Assembly: GCF_014750685.1 (NCBI RefSeq)
Contig: NZ_JAAXGE010000002.1
Location: 682,001-746,000 of the forward strand
Direction: 5' to 3'
Origin: Bacteroides sp. GM023
GTDB taxonomy: Bacteria; Bacteroidota; Bacteroidia; Bacteroidales; Bacteroidaceae
DNA length: 64,000 nucleotides
Shown here: one piece after another, positions 8,869-18,353 of the stretch
Layout: every line of letters starts with the position of its first letter
Numbering within the stretch: the stretch's first letter is position 1
The notes under the pieces: generated by a model
Told to the model about the DNA's origin: nothing
The model's database searches: none
Seen by the model: only the letters and a program-made list of their open reading frames with translations
Made by a program: the position numbers and the translations under genes

Positions 8869-10110
8869 ATGAAAAAGATATTTATTCTGATTGCTGTTGC
8901 CTTGATGGCTTTTTCTTCCTGTGCCGACAGCAAACAGTCAATGACGGTCACCGTGACCAATCCTTTGGCTTTGGAACGCGCAAGGGAGATGGTTGAAGTG
9001 CCAATGAGCGATGTCGTTGCAAAACTGCAACTGGCAGACACAGCACAAATTGTAGTACTTGACGCTGATGGTCAGCAAGTACCTTACCAAGTGACCTATG
9101 ATGAAAAGGTTGTTTTCCCTGCTACGGTGAAAGCAAACGGCACAGCCACCTACACTATCCAACCGGGCACCCCGGAACCTTTCAATGTGATTGCCTGTGG
9201 TAAATATTATCCCGAACGCCTCGACGACGTTGCCTGGGAGAACGACCTCGTAGGCTTCCGTGCCTATGGCCCTGCTTTGCAGGCTAGAAACGAACGCGGC
9301 TTCGGCTACGATATTTTCACGAAGTACAACACTACGGAGCCGATTCTGGAATCTATGTACGCCGAAGAACTGAACCCCGAAAAGCGTGCCAAGATAGCTG
9401 AACTGAGAAAAACAGACCCGAAAGCGGCTGGCGAATTGGGACGTTCTATCTCTTACCATGTTGATCATGGTTACGGAATGGACTGCTACGCCGTAGGTCC
9501 TACATTGGGTGGCGGTACGGCTGCTTTGATGGCAGGTGACACAATTATCTATCCTTACTGCTATCGTACTCAGGAAATCCTTGATAACGGCCCATTACGT
9601 TTTACTGTAAAACTGGAATTCAATCCGCTGGTAGTTCGTGGTGACTCTAACGTAGTAGAAACACGTGTCATCTCCCTGGATGCTGGCTCATACCTCAACA
9701 AGGCGGTTATTTCATACACCAATCTGAAAGAAGCTATGCCCGTAGCTACCGGACTTGTCCTGCGTGAATCGGACGGTGCAGTTGTAGCAGATGCCGCTAA
9801 CGGCTATATCACCTACGTAGACCCTACAACCGACCGTAGCGGTGCAAATGGTAAGATATTTGTCGGTGCCGCATTCCCCGCGCAAGTAAAAGAAGCTAAA
9901 GTAGTCCTTCTCTCGGAAAAGGAGAAGAAAGAACGTGGTGGAGCCGACGGTCATGTGCTGGCTATCAGTGAATATGAACCGGGTTCTGAATATACTTATT
10001 ACTGGGGCTCTGCCTGGGATAAAGCTGCCATCAAAACGGCTGATGTATGGAATAAATATATGGCTGAATATTCTCAAAAATTGCGTGCTCCGCTTTCGGT
10101 AGCATATTAG
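8869..10110 (+). CDS. DUF4861 family lipoprotein
   Basis: A 413-residue protein with an N-terminal lipoprotein signal (MKKIFILIAVALMAF then SSCADS; lipobox Cys near residue 19). The remainder resembles the DUF4861 family (VTNPLALERAREMVEVP near the start, then WENDLVGFRAYGP and YGMDCYAVGPTLGGG, ending with a WGSAWDKA segment). Members occur beside unsaturated-uronyl hydrolases, lyases and kdu genes, and a role at the cell surface or periplasm in uronic-acid glycan use is inferred from that; the reaction is not established. Here it follows kduID by 94 bp. A hairpin and T-tract follow at 10163-10184. Confidence 0.85.
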   Translation: MKKIFILIAVALMAFSSCADSKQSMTVTVTNPLALERAREMVEVPMSDVVAKLQLADTAQIVVLDADGQQVPYQVTYDEKVVFPATVKANGTATYTIQPGTPEPFNVIACGKYYPERLDDVAWENDLVGFRAYGPALQARNERGFGYDIFTKYNTTEPILESMYAEELNPEKRAKIAELRKTDPKAAGELGRSISYHVDHGYGMDCYAVGPTLGGGTAALMAGDTIIYPYCYRTQEILDNGPLRFTVKLEFNPLVVRGDSNVVETRVISLDAGSYLNKAVISYTNLKEAMPVATGLVLRESDGAVVADAANGYITYVDPTTDRSGANGKIFVGAAFPAQVKEAKVVLLSEKEKKERGGADGHVLAISEYEPGSEYTYYWGSAWDKAAIKTADVWNKYMAEYSQKLRAPLSVAY

Positions 10111-10162
10111 TATCTGATATAAGAACTGAAAATAGTAGAAAAGTGGGGATTCCTGTAATTAT

Positions 10163-10184
10163 ATGGGAGTTCCCATTCTTTTTT
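10163..10184 (+). terminator. Terminator of the kduI-kduD-DUF4861 operon
   Basis: A short ATGGGA/TCCCAT hairpin is followed by TCTTTTTT. It lies about 50 bp after the DUF4861 stop codon on the same strand. Confidence 0.55.
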
Positions 10185-10267
10185 AGTAGAAATAATCTAT
10201 CGTATAATTACTAGACAGGAGCGAAAGGTTTAGTCTGTATTTGCTATAGGGGCATATTAAACAGTGG

Positions 10268-10489
10268 TTAAGTACTTGCAGAACTTGGTGCGTTGCTGAT
10301 AGTGAACTTTCCATCCATGTTGGTGGTAGTTCCTATAGACGTGCCTTTCACTAGTACGGATGCCCCCACAACAGGCAGGTTGTCTTCTTCCGAAATGACA
10401 ACACCTGTGACTGTTTTAGGTGTTTGAGCAATCGCCAGACCGATTCCTGCCAATAGGCAGGCCAATAACAACACAAATCTTCTTTTCAT
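10268..10489 (-). CDS. Promoterless-partner cassette: SusC signal peptide and N-terminal domain
   Basis: This 73-codon frame encodes only the first part of a SusC-like protein. It has the signal peptide (MKRRFVLLLACLLAGIGLAI, cleaved after AQ) and the beginning of the CarboxypepD_reg-like domain (TVTGVVISEEDNLPVVGASV, then GTTTNMDGKFTISNAPSSA). The frame then stops two codons later (ST, stop) just past the repeat at 10275-10286. It carries its own promoter (10546-10575). The missing continuation (RTLKISYIGMQTQEV) is encoded 1.15 kb away on the opposite strand, at 11427 onward, behind an inverted copy of the same repeat. It is therefore the N-terminal cassette of the SusC gene at 11433-14546 held in the unlinked orientation, not an independent gene. 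Confidence 0.9.
   Translation of the reverse strand: MKRRFVLLLACLLAGIGLAIAQTPKTVTGVVISEEDNLPVVGASVLVKGTSIGTTTNMDGKFTISNAPSSAST
10275..10286 (-). repeat. Left recombination repeat (IR-L) of an invertible segment
   Basis: On the minus strand this reads AAGTTCTGCAAG, identical to 11417-11428 on the plus strand. Including the next five bases, 16 of 17 match (AAGTTCTGCAAG, one mismatch, ACTT). The site is itself nearly palindromic (AAGTTCT, GCA, AGTACTT), as expected for a site-specific recombinase target. It lies within codons for SSA in the SusC N-terminal domain. Confidence 0.85.
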
Positions 10490-10545
10490 ACGCTCCCTAA
10501 ATATTTAGTTTATACAATAGTTGTTTATTCGTTTATAGGTTTTTG

Positions 10546-10575
10546 CAAAAATAAGCACATTTTATTAAAAACAAA
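10546..10575 (-). promoter_or_regulatory. Promoter of the invertible SusC N-terminal cassette
   Basis: On the minus strand TTTG (complement of 10572-10575), an 18-bp spacer and TATTTTTG (complement of 10546-10553) match the Bacteroides -33/-7 consensus. The predicted start lies about 50 bp before the cassette ATG at 10489. The promoter is inside the invertible segment and would turn with it. I found no TAnnTTTG promoter facing the receptor body at the right end of the segment. Confidence 0.75.
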
Positions 10576-11416
10576 GCAAAACAATAAAAAAAATATCAAT
10601 CTATTTGCAAGATAATTTGCAATACATTGAACAATAAAGGCCTTTCGTAGGAAGTGTATCTCATGTATTTGGTAGCATATTGTTATTTTTAAGCAGGAAA
10701 GGTGTTGCTTTATGAGAGCAAAAAGCATTAAATATAGTTTGAGAAGAGAATTTAATTATATGGAAAATTGGTGTTCATTTTTTTAGGGGCATTAAGATTT
10801 GGCAGTTTGCAAGAAGGCCGGTACTGGATAAAAAATAGCAACTTTGAATATTAAATACATTTCCCTAAATCTGAAATGTGCAAATAGGGACTAGAGGACT
10901 TAAAGAGATGGCGTAAAATGAATATTTCTGTCATAATGCGATATAAATACAATTATAAGTAACATGTGTTTTCTCATAAGTCCTCGATATAGAAAAAGAT
11001 TGAGTAGGATAGGATATATGCATTTGAAACATTCGGAAGATAAGGAAATGAAACGATTGTTCTCATTTTTATATTGATAAAGAACTGGAAAAGCTACAAA
11101 GCAACTTTCGTTTTTTCTACCTGCTGTCTCCAAACAAACAGACAAAGCTGACAAATTAAACCAGTATTGAAGAATTTACATTCTCTTTTCACACATAGAA
11201 CAGAATTTTCTATTTATATTAACATAATAATTGACAGTCAATATGCGTCATTGTTCTTTTGATACTTAAATGATTACTTTTTTCATCTTGCATGTTGCGT
11301 TTATACTGAAATATTGGCAAAACAAGCGATAGTGAATGTCATTTTGACACTTTGATGCTAAGATGGTTATATTGACAGTTGTTCTTGAATCTGTAAAACA
11401 AATATTCTTTAATATT
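10576..11416. other. Non-coding interior of the invertible segment
   Basis: About 840 bp of AT-rich sequence between the cassette promoter and the right repeat. Frames of up to 84 codons exist but show no signal peptide, domain or codon bias. No promoter directed at the receptor body is visible. In the inverted state this stretch would lie between the DUF4861 terminator and the promoter and could hold regulator or recombinase-accessory sites, but none is recognisable by eye. Confidence 0.5.
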
Positions 11417-11428
11417 AAGTTCTGCAAG
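11417..11428 (+). repeat. Right recombination repeat (IR-R) of the invertible segment
   Basis: AAGTTCTGCAAG, continuing AACTT, forms a perfect palindrome (AAGTTCT, GCA, AGAACTT; 11417-11433). It is the inverted partner of 10275-10286. In frame it codes SSA, followed by RTLKISYIG of the SusC domain. Confidence 0.85.
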
Positions 11429-11432
11429 AACT

Positions 11433-14400
11433 TTGAAAATCAGCTACATCGGGATGCAGACGCAAGAGGTTGCAATAAAGTCCACTCCGATTAGAGTAGT
11501 TATGAAATCTGATGCAGAAGTATTGCAGGAAGTTGTTGTTACTGGTATGCAAAGAATGGACAAGCGTCTGTTTACGGGAGCTGCCAGTAAACTTTCGGCA
11601 GATAATGTAAAACTGGACGGTTTGGCTGATATTAGCCGTGGTTTGGAAGGACGTGCAGCTGGTGTATCGGTTCAGAATGTATCGGGTACCTTTGGGACAG
11701 CTCCCAAAATCCGGGTTCGTGGTGCCACTTCTATTTATGGTAGTTCCAAACCGCTATGGGTAGTAGATGGAGTTATTATGGAAGATGCGGTGGAAGTTAG
11801 CGCCGACCAGCTTTCTTCGGGTGATGCTGAAACCTTGATTAGTTCAGCAATAGCTGGTTTGAATGCTGACGACATCGAGAGTTTTCAAATATTAAAGGAT
11901 GGTTCTGCCACTTCTATTTACGGTGCGCGGGCTATGGCGGGTGTGATTGTTGTAACTACTAAGAAAGGTAGGGCAGGGGTCAGTAAAATTAGCTATACGG
12001 GCGAATTTACGACTCGCTTGATACCGAGTTATAATGATTTCAATATCATGAATTCCCAGGAACAGATGGGGGTTTATAAAGAAATGCAGGAAAAGGGGTG
12101 GCTTAACTTTGCGGAAACAGCTCGTAATGCAGAAAGTGGTGTCTATGGAAGAATGTATCAGTTGCTCAATACTTATGATCCGAATACCGGACAGTTTATG
12201 ATGCCTAATACCGATGCTGCCAAAAATACCTATCTGCGTGCTGCCGAAATGAGGAATACAGACTGGTTCTCGGAGCTTTTTTCCAACGCTATCAGTCAGA
12301 ATCATTCAGTCAGTATTAGTACAGGAACCGAGAAATCCTCATTTTATGCTTCTATGAGTGTGATGCATGATCCGGGATGGTACAAACAGAGTTCTGTAGA
12401 CCGCTATACTGCCAACCTGAATACTACGTATAACATTCTAAAGAACTTGAGTATCAATTTGATTTCCAACGCTTCTTATCGCAAGCAGAAAGCACCAGGT
12501 ACATTGGGGCAGGATATAGACGCAGTAAGCGGTCAAGTGAAACGTGATTTTGATATTAATCCCTATTCTTATGCGTTGAACACTTCACGTACGCTTGATC
12601 CGAATGAATATTATACCAGTAATTATTCTCCATTCAATATTTTGAATGAGTTGAATAACAACTATATGGATTTGAATATTGCCGATGTAAAATTTCAGGG
12701 AGAGTTGAAATGGAAAGTCATTCCCGGACTGGAACTGAGTGCATTGGGGGCGGTAAAATACCAGGGAACTTCGCAGGAACATAATATTAAGGATGATTCC
12801 AATCAAGCAGAAGCTTATCGTGCAGGATTGGATGATAAGACTATCATGGATAGGAATCCGTTCCTTTACACCAATCCTGACAATCCGTATGCTTTGCCTA
12901 TCACAATTTTGCCTGAAGGAGGTATTTATCAACGTAGAGACTATAAAATGCTAGGGTACGATTTCCGGGCGACGGCAAGCTGGAACCATGTGTTTAAGGA
13001 TACTCATATCACCAATTTCTTTGCCGGTACAGAGATTAACTCCACCGATCGTTCAAGAAGCTACTTTCAAGGTTGGGGAATGCAATATGGAATGGGCGAA
13101 ATCCCTTATTATGTTTATGACTTCTTCAAGAAAGGAATTGAAGATGGTACTGATTACTATTCTTTGAACCGGACACGCAGTCGTAGTGTCGCTTTCTTTG
13201 CCAATGCTACTTATTCCTATAAAGGAAGATATACATTGAATGGCACAGTGCGTTATGAAGGAACCAATCGTATGGGACGGAGTCGTTCTTCCCGTTGGCT
13301 GCCTACATGGAATGTATCCGGTGCATGGAATGCACACGAAGAAGCCTTTTTTGAATCGTTAAAATCCGTTCTTTCGCATTTTACATTAAAAGCCTCTTAT
13401 TCGCTGACTGCCGACCGCGGTCCGGCGGATGTGACCAACTCACAAGCAATTATCACCAGCTATTCTCCATACCGCCCCTTTACCGATATTCAGGAACTCG
13501 GACTGAATATCAAAGAGCTGGAAAATAGTGAATTGACATATGAAAAGAAGCATGAGCTGAATATTGGTGCCGATATGGGCTTCCTGGACAACCGGATTAA
13601 CTTCGCAATAGATTGGTATACGCGTAACAACTACGACTTGATCGGTATTGTGAATACTGAAGGGGTGGGTGGACAAATCTTGAAATACGCCAATATTGCT
13701 TCAATGGAGTCAAAAGGTATTGAGTTCTCTATTTCTACCAGAAACATTCAGAACAAGACTTTTAAATGGAATACTGACTTTATTTTCTCCCATACCAAAA
13801 ATGAAGTAACCGAATTGCGGCAGAACGCGAAAGTAATGGATCTTGTATCAGGCAGCGGCTTTGCCAAGCAAGGATATCCGGTGCGTGGATTATTCTCTAT
13901 TCCTTTTGAAGGATTAGATAAGAACGGAGCTCCTTTGGTGCTTAATGAGAAAGGTGAAGTTACAAGTACAAGTATAAATTTCCAGGAACGTCAGAAAACG
14001 GATTATTTGAAATATGAAGGGCCGACAGACCCTACATTTACAGGTAGCTTGGGGAATGTTTTCACTTATCAGGGATTCCGTTTAAATATGTTCATTACTT
14101 ATTCTTTTGGTAATGTAATTCGTTTGAATCCTGTATTTAACGCAAGATATTCGGACTTGACTTCTATGACGCGTGAATTTAAGAATCGCTGGACTTTGTC
14201 GGGAGATGAAAATAAGACAAATATCCCTGCTATCGTGAATAAGCGTGATTATGACAGCAATAAAGATATCAGATATGGTTATAATGCATACAATTATTCG
14301 ACAGAGCGTATTGCCAAAGGTGATTTCATTCGGATGAAAGAGATTTCTCTTTCTTATGACTTCCCGAAATCATGGATCTCAAATCTGAAACTTTCTGATT

Positions 14401-14546
14401 TGTCACTCAAACTACAGGCTACTAACTTATTCCTGATTTATGCGGATAAAAAATTGAATGGACAAGATCCGGAATTCTTTAATGCAGGCGGTGTTGCTTC
14501 TCCGGTTCCCCGTCAGTTTACGTTGACTTTAAGATTTGGACTTTAA
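11433..14546 (+). CDS. SusC-like TonB-dependent receptor lacking its N-terminus (OFF state)
   Basis: The frame covers 1,037 codons with no ATG start. The nominal start is a TTG that is really the Leu codon of TLKISYIGMQTQEV in the middle of the CarboxypepD_reg-like domain. The frame is open back through the repeat at 11417. It lacks a signal peptide and the first half of that domain, and no promoter is visible. What follows is complete: a TonB-box-like region (EVVVTGMQ), the plug (RVRGATSIYGSSKPLWVVDG and DIESFQILKDGSATSIYGAR) and a barrel ending FTLTLRFGL. The missing part is at 10268-10489 in opposite orientation. Unless the segment inverts, the receptor should not be exported. Confidence 0.92.
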   Translation: MKISYIGMQTQEVAIKSTPIRVVMKSDAEVLQEVVVTGMQRMDKRLFTGAASKLSADNVKLDGLADISRGLEGRAAGVSVQNVSGTFGTAPKIRVRGATSIYGSSKPLWVVDGVIMEDAVEVSADQLSSGDAETLISSAIAGLNADDIESFQILKDGSATSIYGARAMAGVIVVTTKKGRAGVSKISYTGEFTTRLIPSYNDFNIMNSQEQMGVYKEMQEKGWLNFAETARNAESGVYGRMYQLLNTYDPNTGQFMMPNTDAAKNTYLRAAEMRNTDWFSELFSNAISQNHSVSISTGTEKSSFYASMSVMHDPGWYKQSSVDRYTANLNTTYNILKNLSINLISNASYRKQKAPGTLGQDIDAVSGQVKRDFDINPYSYALNTSRTLDPNEYYTSNYSPFNILNELNNNYMDLNIADVKFQGELKWKVIPGLELSALGAVKYQGTSQEHNIKDDSNQAEAYRAGLDDKTIMDRNPFLYTNPDNPYALPITILPEGGIYQRRDYKMLGYDFRATASWNHVFKDTHITNFFAGTEINSTDRSRSYFQGWGMQYGMGEIPYYVYDFFKKGIEDGTDYYSLNRTRSRSVAFFANATYSYKGRYTLNGTVRYEGTNRMGRSRSSRWLPTWNVSGAWNAHEEAFFESLKSVLSHFTLKASYSLTADRGPADVTNSQAIITSYSPYRPFTDIQELGLNIKELENSELTYEKKHELNIGADMGFLDNRINFAIDWYTRNNYDLIGIVNTEGVGGQILKYANIASMESKGIEFSISTRNIQNKTFKWNTDFIFSHTKNEVTELRQNAKVMDLVSGSGFAKQGYPVRGLFSIPFEGLDKNGAPLVLNEKGEVTSTSINFQERQKTDYLKYEGPTDPTFTGSLGNVFTYQGFRLNMFITYSFGNVIRLNPVFNARYSDLTSMTREFKNRWTLSGDENKTNIPAIVNKRDYDSNKDIRYGYNAYNYSTERIAKGDFIRMKEISLSYDFPKSWISNLKLSDLSLKLQATNLFLIYADKKLNGQDPEFFNAGGVASPVPRQFTLTLRFGL

Positions 14547-14560
14547 CTAATAATACAGAA

Positions 14561-16156
14561 ATGAAAATGAAGAAATATATCATATGGACCAGTCTGGTTA
14601 CAGTCTTTACATTCGGATTATCGTCTTGTGCCGACTTTTTGGATGAGCTTCCTGATAACCGTACTGAACTGAATCCGGATAATGTAGGTAAAATTCTGGT
14701 ATCGGCATATCCTACTACTGCGATTTGTGAGATTGGTGAAGTCTCTTCTGATAATACGGATGCTTATCCGAACAATTTTAGTTCTGATCGCTTGTTGGAG
14801 GATCTCTACAAATGGGAAAGTACTGCGGAGCAGGATCAAGACTCGCCTGCGGCTTTGTGGGAGTCTTGTTATATTGCAATATCTGCTTGTAACCAAGCTT
14901 TGAAAGCGGTAGAGGATGCGGGAAATCCTGTTTCTTTGAATGCTGTCAAAGGGGAAGCTTTGGTATGTAGAGCTTATGCCCATTTTTTGTTGGCAAATAT
15001 TTTTTGTAAGGCATATGGTACAACAGCAAAGACAGATTTGGGTATTCCATACATGAAAGACATTGAAACAACTGTCAGCCCCAATTATGAACGTGGTACT
15101 TTGGAAGTTGTTTATAAAAACATTGAATCTGATTTATTGGCAGGTGTGGAGTTGATTAGCGATAATGTATATTCAGTTCCTAAATATCATTTCACAAAAA
15201 AGGCTGCTTATGCACTTGCTGCCCGGTTCTATCTGTATTATGTGCAGCCGGACAAATCGAATTACGATAATGTAATTAAATATGCTGATAAAGTTTTAGG
15301 TAATAATCCGTCAACTTTAGTTCGTGATTGGGCTTCTTTAGGAGAACTTGATCTGGACAAGGATATTCTGCCTAATTCTTATGTGTCTGCTGATAATAAT
15401 GCTAATCTGTTGTTGGTCAGTACAAATTCTTACTGGGGATTCAATGTCGATCCTTACGGTCGTGGTGAGCGCTATGCTCATGGGCCGCTTGTAGCTGTAG
15501 AGACTTGCCGTTCCAATGGTCCTTGGGGGAATTATAGTCCTGCCAAGGAATCAAATGTTTATTATATGTTTCCTTGGAGCAATTCCAGCTCATTGCCTAC
15601 TAAGGTGATGTTGCGGAAAGTTGCCGAATACCAGGAAGTCGTTGATCCTGTGGCAGGAACAATTAATGGTCATATTATCAATGCGGCATTTACTACGGAT
15701 GAGACGTTACTTTGTCGTGCTGAGGCATATATAATGAAAGGTGCCGGATTTTATCCACAGGCTATTGCCGATCTAAATGTTTGGCAGTCTGCTTACACCA
15801 GATCCACAACTCTTCTTACCGTGGATGCCATCAATAATTATTACGGAAATATGGGTTATTATAAACCGCTGGAACCTACTGTGAAAAAAGAACTGCACCC
15901 TGATTTTTCTATTGCGGATGCGACACAGGAAAATCTCATTCATTGTGTGCTTCATGCCAGACGAATACTGACCTTGCATGAAGGCCTTCGTTGGTTTGAC
16001 ATCAAACGCTATGGAATTGTGGTATATCGCCGTTTTATCAGTAACTCAGGTACAGTAAGCGTGACGGATGAGTTGAAGGCAGACGATCCGAGACGCGCCA
16101 TACAAATTCCGAGTGATGTAATATCTGCGGGAATGAAACCTAATCCAAGAAACTAA
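14561..16156 (+). CDS. SusD/RagB-like outer-membrane lipoprotein
   Basis: A 531-residue SusD family protein, lipoprotein signal with lipobox LSSC at about residue 22, followed by ADFLDELPDNRTELN (the usual early SusD motif). TPR-like helices follow and the C-terminal LHEGLRWFDIKRYGI motif is present. It lies 14 bp after the SusC body and would form its lid at the cell surface. It shares the fate of the operon: without a promoter upstream in the present orientation it is probably silent. Companion genes (metallopeptidase, DUF4302, BACON) hint at a protein or glycoprotein substrate rather than a simple glycan; that is inference. Confidence 0.94.
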   Translation: MKMKKYIIWTSLVTVFTFGLSSCADFLDELPDNRTELNPDNVGKILVSAYPTTAICEIGEVSSDNTDAYPNNFSSDRLLEDLYKWESTAEQDQDSPAALWESCYIAISACNQALKAVEDAGNPVSLNAVKGEALVCRAYAHFLLANIFCKAYGTTAKTDLGIPYMKDIETTVSPNYERGTLEVVYKNIESDLLAGVELISDNVYSVPKYHFTKKAAYALAARFYLYYVQPDKSNYDNVIKYADKVLGNNPSTLVRDWASLGELDLDKDILPNSYVSADNNANLLLVSTNSYWGFNVDPYGRGERYAHGPLVAVETCRSNGPWGNYSPAKESNVYYMFPWSNSSSLPTKVMLRKVAEYQEVVDPVAGTINGHIINAAFTTDETLLCRAEAYIMKGAGFYPQAIADLNVWQSAYTRSTTLLTVDAINNYYGNMGYYKPLEPTVKKELHPDFSIADATQENLIHCVLHARRILTLHEGLRWFDIKRYGIVVYRRFISNSGTVSVTDELKADDPRRAIQIPSDVISAGMKPNPRN

Positions 16157-16169
16157 AGAGAATGAAGTT

Positions 16170-17051
16170 ATGAAGAAATATTTGATTTATGTATTCCTGA
16201 TGGTTGTTGCCGGATGCTTTGTTTCGTGCAACAATGACGAAGATATTGATACTAAGAACAGTATCTTTGATATTACGCAAGAAGAACCCAATGGTTTTGA
16301 TAAATGGCTTCTTACCAACTATGTTAATCCGTACAATGTACAGGTAAAGTATCGTTTGGATGATACAGAGACGGATGTGAAATATGACTTGGTACCGGCC
16401 GATTATGATAATGCGGTGGCATTGATGAAAGTAGTGAAACATGTGTGGATGGAAGCTTATGATGAACTATGGGGAGTTGATAACACCAGAACTTATGTTC
16501 CAAGATTAATTCAGTTGATCGGTAATGTGGCTTATACGGAATCAGGCATGATATTGGGACAGGCGGAAGGTGGCTTGAAGGTGCTTCTTTTCCGTGTGAA
16601 TGAATTGGATTTCAATAATATTGATGTTGACCAATTGAATGAATACTATTTCAAGACTATGCATCATGAATTCACCCATATATTGAACCAAACGAAAGCT
16701 TATGATCCAGCCTTTGACCGTATTAGTGAATCCGATTATGTAGGATCTACCTGGAACCATGTAAGTATAGTCGACGCATTGAAAAAGGGATGTATCTCAA
16801 ATTATGCAATGGATCGTGCAACCGAGGATTTTGCAGAGATGGTTTCCATTTATGTGACAAATACCCCTGAAGATTGGGAATACAGGTTGAGCCTGGCAGG
16901 AGAGACGGGGCGCCCGATTTTGGATAAGAAGTTTGAAATTGTATATAACTATATGCGCGATTCCTGGGGAGTGGATTTGGACGAGCTCCGTAGGATAGTT
17001 CAACGTCGTCAGGGTGAAATATCAGAACTGGATTTAAGTACAATTAAATGA
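16170..17051 (+). CDS. Putative zinc-binding metallopeptidase lipoprotein (Peptidase_Mx1-like)
   Basis: A 293-residue lipoprotein (signal MKKYLIYVFLMVVAGCF then VSCNNDED). The zinc-metalloprotease motif HEFTHILNQ is seen near residue 169, and a likely third ligand, Glu, lies in RATEDFAEMVSIYV about 45 residues later. This matches the putative zinc-binding metallopeptidase family that accompanies SusCD pairs in Bacteroidetes. It probably acts on a peptide or protein at the outer surface and feeds the SusCD transporter. It starts 13 bp after susD. Activity on a given substrate is not shown. Confidence 0.85.
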   Translation: MKKYLIYVFLMVVAGCFVSCNNDEDIDTKNSIFDITQEEPNGFDKWLLTNYVNPYNVQVKYRLDDTETDVKYDLVPADYDNAVALMKVVKHVWMEAYDELWGVDNTRTYVPRLIQLIGNVAYTESGMILGQAEGGLKVLLFRVNELDFNNIDVDQLNEYYFKTMHHEFTHILNQTKAYDPAFDRISESDYVGSTWNHVSIVDALKKGCISNYAMDRATEDFAEMVSIYVTNTPEDWEYRLSLAGETGRPILDKKFEIVYNYMRDSWGVDLDELRRIVQRRQGEISELDLSTIK

Positions 17052-17060
17052 TAAACGTGT

Positions 17061-18332
17061 ATGAAGGATATAAAATTATATGGCTTACTAGCCTGTTTGT
17101 GTCTGCTGATGCAATCTTGCTTGTTTAGCGAAGACGATATGTTTGATAACTCCTCGGCTCAGCGGGCGATGGCTTCTGTAGAAGAATGTCAAGCGATGTT
17201 GCAGAGTGCACCCAATGGTTGGCTTCTGGAGTATTATCCCGGTCAGAAAGGCGAGTCTGGAGGATATAGCTTGATTGCTAAATTTGATGGTGAGAAAGTA
17301 GAGATGGTTTCAGAAATGGCTACTGGCAACTATAATATTGGAGAGGTATGCACGTCCTTATATAAAGTGAATTCTTTTCAAGGAACAGAATTAAGTTTTG
17401 ACTCTTACAATGAACTGATTCATATGTTCTGCGAACCCAATAGTTATACGGATCCGGGGTATCAGGGTGACTATGAATTTATATTCAGAAGTGTATCGAA
17501 AGAAGAGATTTTACTGACAGGGAAGAAGCATGGAGTTACATTGACAATGACCCCCATGCCGGAAAATGTTACCTGGCAAACCTATCTGAATAGTATTGCC
17601 CAAGTAAAGAATGCAGCGCCTTATTTGACCTATAAATTAAAGATCGGTGGCACTGAAGTTGTAACAATGCTCCGTTCCGAACATGCCTTGACTACAACAA
17701 AGGTGGATGACAGGGGACAAGCAACTACTACTTACTATCCTTTTATCTATACTGCAGAAGGTATCAGAATGCTGGAACCACTGGAAATGAATGGAGTAGC
17801 AATGTCTGAATTCCGTTGGAATAACGATAATCGTTCTTTCATCTGTACTGACGAGGGAGTGGATGCAGTTGTTGAGTTCTATTCACCGGCCGATTATCCG
17901 AAATATATTGGTAATTATGTTATGACATATGGGTCAACTCGTATTAACGCAACTATTTCTCAGAAGGTTGAAGGGGCCAGCTACACTCTTAGCGGGCTAC
18001 CGGCCTTTAACTTGGAGCTGACATATAATTACAATACAAACTGTTTTGACGTGCTTTTCCAGTATTTGGGAATATACGGTGGTTACTATATTTATCTCTG
18101 TCCTTGGGATGCAACCGCGGGTTATTTGACATGGGCGGTAGGCTCAGGGCTGAATGGCTTTATAGTTTCTGAAGACGGGCAACCTTTGACCATAAGATTC
18201 AAGGATAATGGAGTATATGGTTCAGCCGATTCACTCTTATTCTGGAGATTTACGGGAGCGCCGGGTAGTTCAACATCAAGTGGAGGAATACTCCAGATAC
18301 CGACTCCGGTGTTGCAGAAAATAGATAATTAA
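17061..18332 (+). CDS. DUF4302 family lipoprotein
   Basis: A 423-residue lipoprotein (signal ending LLMQSCLFSEDD) whose start, SSAQRAMASVEECQAMLQSA then PNGWLLEYYPG, is characteristic of DUF4302 proteins. The rest is beta-rich with no recognised catalytic motif. DUF4302 genes recur between the metallopeptidase and the BACON gene in SusCD operons. A surface substrate-binding role is likely from context, but no function is established. It starts 9 bp after the previous gene. Confidence 0.82.
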   Translation: MKDIKLYGLLACLCLLMQSCLFSEDDMFDNSSAQRAMASVEECQAMLQSAPNGWLLEYYPGQKGESGGYSLIAKFDGEKVEMVSEMATGNYNIGEVCTSLYKVNSFQGTELSFDSYNELIHMFCEPNSYTDPGYQGDYEFIFRSVSKEEILLTGKKHGVTLTMTPMPENVTWQTYLNSIAQVKNAAPYLTYKLKIGGTEVVTMLRSEHALTTTKVDDRGQATTTYYPFIYTAEGIRMLEPLEMNGVAMSEFRWNNDNRSFICTDEGVDAVVEFYSPADYPKYIGNYVMTYGSTRINATISQKVEGASYTLSGLPAFNLELTYNYNTNCFDVLFQYLGIYGGYYIYLCPWDATAGYLTWAVGSGLNGFIVSEDGQPLTIRFKDNGVYGSADSLLFWRFTGAPGSSTSSGGILQIPTPVLQKIDN

Positions 18333-18353
18333 TTAGATTAAAAGCAAGACGTT

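Larger units (their letters stand above)
10275..11428. mobile_element. 1,154-bp invertible DNA segment controlling a SusC operon
   Basis: The segment is bounded by inverted copies of AAGTTCTGCAAG. Inside are the SusC N-terminal cassette, its promoter, and about 850 bp of AT-rich sequence with no supported gene. No recombinase gene is in or next to it, so the enzyme must act in trans. In the orientation given, the cassette points away from the receptor body. Recombination at the repeats would create an in-frame fusion with the domain sequence restored (NAPSSA joined to RTLKISYIG) and bring the promoter upstream of five genes. DNA inversions of this kind at SusC genes are known in Bacteroides fragilis; that this locus inverts is inferred. 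Confidence 0.82.

Noticed and set aside
10900..11154. 84-codon frame inside the invertible segment
   Set aside because: No promoter, no domain, AT-rich; not enough to call a gene.
10275..11428. IS element or prophage remnant
   Set aside because: No transposase, integrase or duplicated target; the repeats lie inside codons of a single split gene, which fits programmed inversion better.
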